From Streptomyces sp. NBC_00306 (lineage in GTDB: Bacteria > Actinomycetota > Actinomycetes > Streptomycetales > Streptomycetaceae), in assembly GCF_036169555.1 (NCBI RefSeq), contig NZ_CP108032.1, forward strand, positions 1,550,001 to 1,614,000: a stretch of DNA of 64,000 nucleotides, given 5' to 3'. Shown here piece by piece: positions 24,491 through 32,099 of this stretch (its first letter is position 1; every line of letters begins with the position of its first letter). The notes under the pieces were generated by a model. The model was not told the DNA's origin, made no database searches, and saw only the letters and a program-made list of their open reading frames with translations. The translations under genes and the position numbers were made by a program.

Positions 24491-25654
24491 ATGCCGATGC
24501 TCGATGCGCTCATGCCGTGGGGCGTGCGGCCTCTGCGGCCGGGACGCTCCTGGGTGATCGCGCCGGACGCCGGGTCCCTGACCGCACGCTGGGACGCGGT
24601 GGTGCGGGCGGAGGGGCCCGCGCAGGACGCGCTGTTCGGGTGCACCCGCGCCCGCACCCCCCGGACCGCGGTGGGCCAGCTGCCCGGGCAGGCCGCGGGG
24701 ACGGGCCGGTTCATCCGTGAGGACGGCCGCTGTCCGGAGCCGGTGCGGATCGCGCACGGCGCCTTCGACGAACAGTGGCTGATCCCCGACCACCGTCTCC
24801 TCGACGTCGCCCGCCCCGAGCTGTGGCGGGTCGCCGACGACCGGCAGATCTTCGCCGTCGAACAGGGCTGGACCGGGGACGCATCGGGCCCGGCCGTGCT
24901 GATGTCCGCGCTGCTTCCCGACGGCTACTCCCCCGCGGGACGGCCCGGCCGCATCCGGCCGCTGTACCGGCGTCCGGGCGGCGACGAGCCCAATCTCGCG
25001 CCCGGTCTGCTGCCCCTTCTGGAAAGCCACTACGGGCGGACGGTCGCCCCCGAGGACGTGCTCGCCTGGATCGCCGCGGCGGCCGAGCCCTCACCCGCCG
25101 GCTGCCTCGTCCCGCTGCCCGCCGATCCCGAGGTCTGGCTCACGGGCGTGGACCTGGGGCGGACCCTGCTCGACATCCAGCTCCGCGGCGCGCGCGGCGG
25201 CGCGAAGCCCCGGCTGCCGGGCGGGCGGCGCCCCTATGTCCGTGCCGCCGTGCCCGCCCGCCCCGACGCGATCGCGTACGACGCCGAGGAGGAGGTGCTG
25301 AGCGTCGGCGAGGGACGCATCTCCCCGGTGCCGCCCGCCGCCTGGGACGTAAATGTCGGCGGTACCCGGGTGCTGGAGGCCTGGTTCGCACGCCGGACCA
25401 CCCAGCCCGAGCCCGGCACCCTGGAGGCGATCCGGCCCGGCGCCTGGCCGCAGGAGTGGACCTCGGAACTGCTGGAGCTGATCACCGTCCTCGCCCTGTT
25501 CGGTGAACTGACCGACCGGAGAGCCGAGTTGAAGACGGGCGCCGAGATCACCGACGTCGGGGTCGTGCTGCCGCCGCCGGACACGGCCCGTCGGCCCGCG
25601 TCCGTACTCGACCACCACGAGGAAGGCCCGGAGGGCCAGTTCGCCCTGCTCTGA
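24491..25654 (+). CDS. Solitary type ISP restriction-modification specificity-domain-like protein
   Basis: 387 aa, start supported by GGGGGAGG upstream. The segment RIAHGAFDEQWLIPDHR followed by ARPELWRVADDRQIF, and the C-terminal WDVNVGGTRVLEAWFARR, resemble the C-terminal target-recognition domain of type ISP (LlaBIII-like) enzymes. No helicase, nuclease or methyltransferase motifs (DPPY, FxGxG) are present, and no partner gene is adjacent. Such stand-alone proteins are commonly annotated as DNA methyltransferase in Streptomyces, which the sequence does not support by itself. Confidence 0.65.
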   Translation: MPMLDALMPWGVRPLRPGRSWVIAPDAGSLTARWDAVVRAEGPAQDALFGCTRARTPRTAVGQLPGQAAGTGRFIREDGRCPEPVRIAHGAFDEQWLIPDHRLLDVARPELWRVADDRQIFAVEQGWTGDASGPAVLMSALLPDGYSPAGRPGRIRPLYRRPGGDEPNLAPGLLPLLESHYGRTVAPEDVLAWIAAAAEPSPAGCLVPLPADPEVWLTGVDLGRTLLDIQLRGARGGAKPRLPGGRRPYVRAAVPARPDAIAYDAEEEVLSVGEGRISPVPPAAWDVNVGGTRVLEAWFARRTTQPEPGTLEAIRPGAWPQEWTSELLELITVLALFGELTDRRAELKTGAEITDVGVVLPPPDTARRPASVLDHHEEGPEGQFALL

Positions 25655-25710
25655 CCGCGGCCACCGGTGCACTCCGCGTCGGCCGGGCGGTCGCGCACCC
25701 GCCCGCCGAG

Positions 25711-25750
25711 ATGACAGATGCCCTGCGTACGCGATAGGTACGGCTGTCAT
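25711..25750. promoter_or_regulatory. Nested inverted repeat covering the CoA-transferase start
   Basis: ATGACAG (25711-25717) pairs with CTGTCAT (25744-25750), the latter overlapping the start codon. Inside it CGTAC (25726-25730) pairs with GTACG (25738-25742). It could be a dimeric operator or an mRNA hairpin masking the initiation site. Confidence 0.4.
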
Positions 25751-26945
25751 GAGCACTCAGCCACTGCCGCTCGACGGGGTCACCGTCGTCGCCGTCGAGC
25801 AGGCCGTATCGGCCCCGTTCGCCACCCGCCAGCTCGCCGACCTCGGCGCCCGTGTCATCAAGATCGAGCGTCCGGACGGCGGCGACTTCGCCCGCGACTA
25901 CGACACGGCCGCCCATGGACTCGCCTCTCACTTCGTGTGGTGCAACTACGGCAAGGAGTCCATCGCCGTCGACCTCAAGGACCCGCGCGGGCTGGAGATC
26001 GTGCAGCGGCTCGTCGCGGACGCCGACGTGTTCGTGCAGAACCTCGCCCAGGGCGCGGCCGCCCGGCTCGGCCTGGACGCGGCCACCCTGTGCGCCGCCC
26101 ACCCCCGGCTGGTCGCCGTGGACATCTCGGGCTACGGCGCGGAGGGCCCGTACGCCCACAAACGGGCCTACGACATGCTCGTGCAGTGCGAGGCCGGCCT
26201 GGTCTCCGTCACCGGGACCGCCGAACGGCCGGTGAAGGCCGGCATTCCGGCGGCCGACATCGCTGCCGCCATGTACGCCTTCTCCGGGGTGCTGGCCGCG
26301 CTGCTGCGCCGGGGTGTCTCGGGCCGCGGCGGACCGGTGGAGATCTCGATGCTGGAGTCCCTCGCCGAGTGGATGGGACATCCGCTGCACTACGGGATGC
26401 ACGGCGGTCAGCCTCCGGCGCGCACGGGCCTCGCACATGCCGTCATCGCACCGTACGACGCCTACACCACCGCGGACGGCGGGCAGGTGCTGCTGTCGGT
26501 GCAGAACGACCGGGAATGGCGGCGGCTGGCCGAACAGGTGCTGGAACTGCCCGGCCTGGGAACCGATCCGCATTTCGCCACCAATACGGCCCGTACGGCG
26601 AATCGCGTGCGGACGGACGCGGCGGTGGGCCTGGCACTCGGGAAACTGGGCACCCAGGAGGCCGTCGACCGGCTGGAGGCCGCGGGCATCGCCTGCGCGC
26701 GGCTCAACGATGTGACGGATGTGGCCGGACATCCGCAGCTCGCGGCGCGTGACCGGTGGCGGGAGGTCGGTTCACCGGTCGGTCCGCTGAAGGCACTGCT
26801 TCCGCCGATCACCCTGCCGGGTGGACCGGAGGTACCGATGGGTGCGGTCCCCGCGCTCGGCGAGCACACCGACGCGCTGCTGAGGTCCCTGGGAATGACG
26901 GACGAGGGGACAGCAGCGCTGCGCCGGGACGGTGTGGTCGCCTGA
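25749..26945 (+). CDS. Class III (CaiB/BaiF) CoA-transferase
   Basis: 398 aa. Family III CoA-transferases move CoA between carboxylates via an Asp-anchored anhydride. The conserved start GVTVVAVEQAVSAPFATRQLADLGARVIKIE, shown here in part, and the catalytic Asp in RAYDMLVQ (near residue 141) are present, followed by GAGLVS-type and EISMLESLAEWM segments. Probably cytoplasmic and dimeric. The donor and acceptor acids cannot be read. The gene stands alone, 94 bases after the ISP-like gene, with an inverted repeat over its start codon. Confidence 0.92.
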   Translation: MSTQPLPLDGVTVVAVEQAVSAPFATRQLADLGARVIKIERPDGGDFARDYDTAAHGLASHFVWCNYGKESIAVDLKDPRGLEIVQRLVADADVFVQNLAQGAAARLGLDAATLCAAHPRLVAVDISGYGAEGPYAHKRAYDMLVQCEAGLVSVTGTAERPVKAGIPAADIAAAMYAFSGVLAALLRRGVSGRGGPVEISMLESLAEWMGHPLHYGMHGGQPPARTGLAHAVIAPYDAYTTADGGQVLLSVQNDREWRRLAEQVLELPGLGTDPHFATNTARTANRVRTDAAVGLALGKLGTQEAVDRLEAAGIACARLNDVTDVAGHPQLAARDRWREVGSPVGPLKALLPPITLPGGPEVPMGAVPALGEHTDALLRSLGMTDEGTAALRRDGVVA

Positions 26946-26983
26946 GCGCGCGGTCGCGGGGTCGCGATGCGAAGGCGGCCGGA

Positions 26984-27247
26984 TCAGCTCCGGCTGCCGA
27001 ACAGCGAGCGGCGCAGCCTGCGCAGGGGCGCGAAGAGCGAGACGCGCGCGCTCTTGCTCCTGCGGCTGTGCGCCACATCACGCGTGGTGAGCTCGCGCAT
27101 CAGCGATGTCGCCTCGACCGTCTCGCGCTGCGGGACGGCAGGGCCGCCCAGCACCGAAAGATGCCGGTCGAGACGCGAACTGGTCGCGCTGCTCCCACAT
27201 GTGATGGCAGGCACTCGTGCCCTGCTCCGCACTGCTATCTGATCCAT
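26984..27247 (-). CDS. Small conserved basic protein, unknown function
   Basis: 87 aa from ATG (MDQIAVRSRARV) with GGGGAG five bases upstream. The C-terminus is strongly basic (SLFAPLRRLRRSLFGSRS). No signal peptide or membrane segment is visible. I recall similar small proteins in other streptomycetes but no assigned function. It ends 38 bases from the convergent CoA-transferase gene. RNA or DNA binding is possible on charge alone. Confidence 0.6.
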   Translation of the reverse strand: MDQIAVRSRARVPAITCGSSATSSRLDRHLSVLGGPAVPQRETVEATSLMRELTTRDVAHSRRSKSARVSLFAPLRRLRRSLFGSRS

Positions 27248-27491
27248 GTCACTCCCCACCCGTACGACGCACCCGGCCCGGGCAGGTTAACCCTATCGCC
27301 CCGGCATCACACTCGTGTATCCCGGGCGCAGGATTCACCACACCTGTACGCGAGTTGACGACCACTCACCGAATCCATGAGTTTCCAGGGCGAGTTGGAC
27401 ACTTTCGAATCTCCACCAATCCATCCGTCGCGCGGCCCCGAATGGCACGCGCAAGGCAACCGAACCTCGTTGCTCAGAACGGACGGACGCA

Positions 27492-29033
27492 ATGACCGCA
27501 ATCAACAGGAGCGGGTGGGGGCCCGGAACTTTCCGGGGGAGCAGGAGTCTCGCCGCGCTCACCTGTGGTGCTCTGGCTGCCGGGGCGCTCGCCGCCGGCG
27601 GCGTGGCCGCACTGACGCCGGAGGCGGCCAGCGCCTCCAGTCACCGGGAGGCCCCGCTGATCTCGGGCCAGCCCCAGTTCGACAACACCGACGTGTACGC
27701 CTTCGTCAGCCCGGACAAGCCGGACACGACGACGCTGGTGGCCAACTGGCTGCCGTTCGAGGACCCGGCGGGCGGCCCGAACTTCTACAAGTTCGCCACC
27801 GACGCCCAGTACGACATCCACATCGACAGCAACGGCGACGCGCAGGGCGATCTGCTCTACCGCTGGACGTTCAAGGAACACCTGAAGAACGACAAGACGT
27901 TCCTCTACAACACCGGTCCCGTCACCAGCCTCGACGACCCGGACCTCAACTTCACGCAGACGTACGACATCGACCTGCTGCGCCTGAAGGACCAGAAGGT
28001 CGCCTCCACCCACAAGATCGCGGACGACGTCCCGGTGGCGCCGTCCAACGTGGGCAAGGCGTCCATGCCGGACTACAGCGTGCTGCGCAAGCAGGCGGTG
28101 CACCAGCTGCCGAGCGGTCTCACCACCTTCGCCGGCCAGGCCGACGACCCGTTCTTCCTGGATCTGCGGGTCTTCGACCTGCTGTACGGCGGTGACCTCT
28201 CCGAGGTCGGCAACGACACGCTCAAGGGCTACAACGTCAACACCCTCGCGCTCCAGGTGCCGACGCACTACATACAGCAGTCGGCCGAACAGCCGGTCGT
28301 CGGCATCTGGTCGACGACCCAGCGCAAGAGCGCGAGCGGCCACTGGACCCAGGTCTCGCGACTCGGGATGCCGCTGGTCAACGAGGTCGTCCTGCCCCTC
28401 AAGGACAAGGACAAGTTCAACGCGTCCTCGCCGTGGAACGACGCCGACTTCCTGCCGTCGGTGACCAACCCGGAGCTGCCCAAGCTGATCGAGGGCATCT
28501 ACAAGATCAAGGCTCCGGCCGAACCGCGCAACGACCTCGTGTCGGTCTTCCTGACCGGTGTGAAGGACCTCAACCAGCCGCCCGGGGTGAAGCCCGCGGA
28601 GGCCCTGCGGCTGAACACGTCCATCAAGCCCACGGCCGAGCCGAAGAGGCTGGGTGTGCTCGACGGTGACAACGCCGGCTTCCCCAACGGCCGCAGGCTG
28701 ACCGACGACGTCCTGGACATCGCGCTCCAGGTCGTCGAGGGCGAACTCGTCGGCTCGAAGAACGACCTGGGCGACGCGGTCGACGCCAACGACGCGAAGT
28801 TCGAGGCGAGTTTCCCCTATGTCGCGCTGCCGACCGCGGGCTCGCGCGGCCCCACGGCCGAGGGCGCCACGGCGCGCAACGCACTGAACGGCGGAGCGGG
28901 CCTGTCGTCCTCCTCCGACGACAACAGGACCCTGCTGATCGCCTCCGCGGGCGGCGCCGTCGCGGGTGTGCTGCTGATCGCCACGGCCCTGACCTGGTGG
29001 CGCAGGCGCCGGCGGACGACGAGCTACATCTAG
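27492..29033 (+). CDS. DUF4331-family secreted, membrane-anchored protein
   Basis: 513 aa. A signal peptide (residues 1-48, ending ASASS) is followed by SHREAPLISGQPQFDNTDVY, the DUF4331 opening. The central domain has many Asp/Asn residues (FEDPAGGPNF, DIHIDSNGDAQGD) that look like calcium or other metal-binding turns. A C-terminal transmembrane helix (near 484-504) and RRRRR tail anchor it to the membrane. DUF4331 function is unknown. It heads a run of same-strand genes: TPR protein, NicO-type transporter, Ser/Thr kinase. Confidence 0.85.
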   Translation: MTAINRSGWGPGTFRGSRSLAALTCGALAAGALAAGGVAALTPEAASASSHREAPLISGQPQFDNTDVYAFVSPDKPDTTTLVANWLPFEDPAGGPNFYKFATDAQYDIHIDSNGDAQGDLLYRWTFKEHLKNDKTFLYNTGPVTSLDDPDLNFTQTYDIDLLRLKDQKVASTHKIADDVPVAPSNVGKASMPDYSVLRKQAVHQLPSGLTTFAGQADDPFFLDLRVFDLLYGGDLSEVGNDTLKGYNVNTLALQVPTHYIQQSAEQPVVGIWSTTQRKSASGHWTQVSRLGMPLVNEVVLPLKDKDKFNASSPWNDADFLPSVTNPELPKLIEGIYKIKAPAEPRNDLVSVFLTGVKDLNQPPGVKPAEALRLNTSIKPTAEPKRLGVLDGDNAGFPNGRRLTDDVLDIALQVVEGELVGSKNDLGDAVDANDAKFEASFPYVALPTAGSRGPTAEGATARNALNGGAGLSSSSDDNRTLLIASAGGAVAGVLLIATALTWWRRRRRTTSYI

Positions 29034-29061
29034 GCGCGCCGAGCCCCGAGCCGCCCTTCGA

Positions 29062-29095
29062 GACGGGGGCCGGGCACGCCGTGCCCGCCCCCGTC
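29062..29095. terminator. Strong hairpin after the DUF4331 gene
   Basis: GACGGGGGCCGGGCACG (29062-29078) pairs with CGTGCCCGCCCCCGTC (29080-29095) with one bulged base. It lies between the DUF4331 and TPR genes and may attenuate transcription into the downstream genes, giving more of the first product. Confidence 0.55.
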
Positions 29096-29153
29096 CGCTC
29101 CACCGATCAGATCAGGGCCCCGTTCACCGGGCCCGGCCCCGAGAGGACCGAAG

Positions 29154-30494
29154 ATGTCTCAGCAGACCAGCGAAGCCCCCCAGGCACCCCGGGGCGGCCT
29201 CCGGCGGCGGTTGGCCGTCGGGCTGGGAGCCGTCGGGGTGGCGCTGGCGATCAGCGCGGGCGCCGTCGTGCTGGGCGGCGACGGGCAGGAGCCGGCGGCA
29301 CCCCTCGGCGGCGCCGCCGTCATCGGGGCGGACGTACGGGCCCTCGAAACACATCTGAAGAGCCGGCCCAAGGACGACCGGGGCTGGGCGACGCTCGGTT
29401 CGGCCCGTGTCGAGGAGGCACGGACCTCCGGCGACCCGGCCGGCTACCCGCGTGCCGCCGACGCCTTCGAACGGTCGCTGAAGCTGCGGCGCGAGGGCAA
29501 TGACGCGGCCCTCGCCGGACGGGCTGCGCTGGCGGCCGCCCGGCACGACTTCACCGGCGCACTGCGGGACGCCGGGCAGGCGCTGGCGGTCAATCCGTAC
29601 AGCGAACAGGCGCTGGCGGTACGCATCGACGCGCTCGTCGAACTCGGCCGCTACGACCAGGCGTTGAAGGCTGCCGAGGAGGCGGACCTCAAGCGTCCCG
29701 GCATACCGGCCTTCACACGTCTCGCCTATGTGCTCGAACTGCGCGGCGACACCAAGGGCGCGAGCCGCGTCCTCACCCTGGCCATGACGTCCGCCACCGC
29801 CCCCGGCGACATCGCCTACGTCGCCACCGCACTCGGCCAGCTCACCTGGTCCCAGGGGCAGTACGACACGGCGCTGAAGCACTGCGCCACGGCGCTGCGC
29901 GCCGAGCCGAGGAACATCGCGGCGCTGGAATGCCGGGCCCGGACGCACGCGGCCCAGGGGAAGACGGCCGAGGCGATCCGTGAGTACGAGGCGATCGTCG
30001 CCCGCTACCCGCTCCCCGGCCAACTCGTCGCGCTCGGCGAGCTGTACGAGGCCGCGGGGAAGGACGCCGAGGCTCGCCGGCAGTACGCGCTGATCGGCAC
30101 CTGGGCGTCGCTCGCCCGCGCGGGCGGGGTGAACCCGGATCTGGACACGGCGCTCGCCGCCGCCGACCACGGTGACAAGGCGGTCGCCCTCAAGGCCGCG
30201 CAGGCCGAATGGCAGCGGCGCAGGACCGTGCACACGGCCGACGCGCTCGGCTGGGCGCTGTACCGCAACGGCCGTGCGAAGGACGCGCTGCCGTACGCAC
30301 GCAAGGCCACGGCGACCGGCTACCGCAACGCCGCGTTCCTCTACCACCTGGGGATGGTCGAGCAGGCGGCCGGTGCGAAGGCGCCCGCCCGCCGCTCCCT
30401 CACCCGGGCCCTCTCGCTCAACCCCGGTTTCTCGCCGCTCGCTCCGGCCGAGATCCGGCGCACCCTGAAGAACAGCGCCAAGGAGACGTCATGA
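29154..30494 (+). CDS. Membrane-anchored TPR protein
   Basis: 446 aa. One N-terminal transmembrane helix (about residues 20-42) leaves the rest outside. Several TPR-like helix pairs follow between residues 55 and 440, for example AALAAARHDFTGALRDAGQA and ALPYARKATATGYRNA. The arrangement resembles TPR scaffold proteins of cytochrome or envelope assembly. Its stop overlaps the start of the NicO gene (ATGA), so the two are made together. It probably holds the DUF4331 protein or the transporter in a complex (inference). Confidence 0.8.
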   Translation: MSQQTSEAPQAPRGGLRRRLAVGLGAVGVALAISAGAVVLGGDGQEPAAPLGGAAVIGADVRALETHLKSRPKDDRGWATLGSARVEEARTSGDPAGYPRAADAFERSLKLRREGNDAALAGRAALAAARHDFTGALRDAGQALAVNPYSEQALAVRIDALVELGRYDQALKAAEEADLKRPGIPAFTRLAYVLELRGDTKGASRVLTLAMTSATAPGDIAYVATALGQLTWSQGQYDTALKHCATALRAEPRNIAALECRARTHAAQGKTAEAIREYEAIVARYPLPGQLVALGELYEAAGKDAEARRQYALIGTWASLARAGGVNPDLDTALAAADHGDKAVALKAAQAEWQRRRTVHTADALGWALYRNGRAKDALPYARKATATGYRNAAFLYHLGMVEQAAGAKAPARRSLTRALSLNPGFSPLAPAEIRRTLKNSAKETS

Positions 30495-32044
30495 GCACGG
30501 TGAGCAGGGCACGGACCCTGAGGAAGCGCATCGCCGTCGTCGGCACGCTGGTCGCCGGACTGTTCCTCGTCTTCGCGGGGACGGCGGCCGCCCACCCGCT
30601 CGGCAACTTCACCGTCAACCGTTACGACGGACTGGTCGTCGCCCGGGGCGAGTTGAGGGTCGACCACGTCGAGGACCTGGCGGAGATCCCGACCGCCCAG
30701 ATCGATCCGGGTGTGCGGACGCCCGCGAAGCTTCCCGGCTGGGCGGCTGCGCGCTGTGCGACCGCGGCGCGCGAAGCCCGCGCGGAGGTGAACGGCCGCG
30801 CGGTGGCGCTCAGGACCGGCGCGAGCCGGGCCGACATACGCCCCGGGCAGGCCGGTCTGGCGACGCTGCGGCTGGAGTGCGAACTGACGGCCGCCCTGCC
30901 GGACGGCGAAGCGGCCGTCTCCTTCCGGGCCCCGGGCGGCGACGGGGGGCCGGGCTGGCGTGAGGTCACGGCGCGCGGCGACCGGATGACGCTCGCGGAG
31001 TCCGACGTGCCGCGGGAATCGCTGTCCCGGCGGTTGTCCGAGTACCCCGAGGACCGGCTGGCCTCTCCCCCCGACCGTACGAAGGCCGCGCTCGAGGTGG
31101 TGCCCGGTGGCCCCGCCCTGGCCTCCGACGGTGACGAGGAGGGCGCGGGCCCCGCCTCCGTACTGCCGCGTGGCGCGGACCGGTGGACGCAGGCCCTGAC
31201 CGGGCTGGTCGAGCGGCGCGATCTCACCCTGCCGTTCGCCGCCCTCGCTCTGGCGACGGCGATCGCGCTGGGCGCCATGCACGCGCTTGCTCCCGGCCAC
31301 GGCAAGACCCTGATGGCCGCCGCGGCAGCGGCCGGCGGGCGCAACTCGGTACGTGAGGTACTCACACTCGGCATCTCGGTCACCGTCACCCACACCCTCG
31401 GGGTGTTCGCGCTGGGGGCGCTGGTGGCGGCGGGCTCGGCGGCGGCGCCGTCGGTCGTCGCCTGGCTGGGTGTGGCGAGCGGCGCGCTCGTCGCGCTGGC
31501 CGGGGCCGCGCTCGTCCTGCGGGCATGGCGTCGCCGTGGCCGACCGCACCACCACCATCACCACGGTCACGGACATGACCACGGACATGCGCACGGACAC
31601 GACCACCACGGGGACGGGCACTCGCACGGCCACGCGCATCACGGCCACGGCCACTCCCATGACCACCACGGCCACCCGCACAGCCTGCCGGGCGAGAAGC
31701 GGCGCGGGCTGCGCGGCACCCTGCTCCTCGGGTTCGCCGGGGGCATGGTGCCGAGCCCCTCCGCCGTCGTCGTCCTCGTCGGCGCGGCCGCCCTCGGCCA
31801 TGCCTGGTTCGGCTTCCTGCTCGTCCTCGCCTACGGCGCGGGTCTCGCCCTGACGCTGGCCGCCGCCGGATTCCTCGTCGTGCGAGTCGGCGCGGGAGCG
31901 GCGAAGCGCCTCGCGGAACGCAAACGCCGCGGTGGCAGGGTCCTCGCCCTCGCCCATCGGGCCGCACCCATCGGTACGGCGTTCGTGGTGTTCGTCCTGG
32001 GATGCGGATTGGTGTTCAGGGGGGCCGCAGCGGCCTGGAGTTGA
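30491..32044 (+). CDS. NicO/HoxN-like nickel/cobalt transporter with large His-rich loop
   Basis: 517 aa. Signal peptide ending TAAAHPLGNFTVNRY, then about 200 extracytoplasmic residues rich in Arg/Glu. The membrane part begins near 255 and contains the family motif ALGAMHALAPGHGKTLM. A loop at about residues 352-398 is nearly half histidine, alternating with Gly and Asp, as expected for Ni/Co/Zn capture. The RcnA/NicO family moves Ni2+ or Co2+; export is as likely as import. Coupled to the TPR gene by an ATGA overlap. Confidence 0.88.
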   Translation: MSTVSRARTLRKRIAVVGTLVAGLFLVFAGTAAAHPLGNFTVNRYDGLVVARGELRVDHVEDLAEIPTAQIDPGVRTPAKLPGWAAARCATAAREARAEVNGRAVALRTGASRADIRPGQAGLATLRLECELTAALPDGEAAVSFRAPGGDGGPGWREVTARGDRMTLAESDVPRESLSRRLSEYPEDRLASPPDRTKAALEVVPGGPALASDGDEEGAGPASVLPRGADRWTQALTGLVERRDLTLPFAALALATAIALGAMHALAPGHGKTLMAAAAAAGGRNSVREVLTLGISVTVTHTLGVFALGALVAAGSAAAPSVVAWLGVASGALVALAGAALVLRAWRRRGRPHHHHHHGHGHDHGHAHGHDHHGDGHSHGHAHHGHGHSHDHHGHPHSLPGEKRRGLRGTLLLGFAGGMVPSPSAVVVLVGAAALGHAWFGFLLVLAYGAGLALTLAAAGFLVVRVGAGAAKRLAERKRRGGRVLALAHRAAPIGTAFVVFVLGCGLVFRGAAAAWS

Positions 32045-32099
32045 GCTAGCTTTGAGTGGTTTCCACCGAGATGCCGTGCTGCAACGGATGGGGGCTCGC

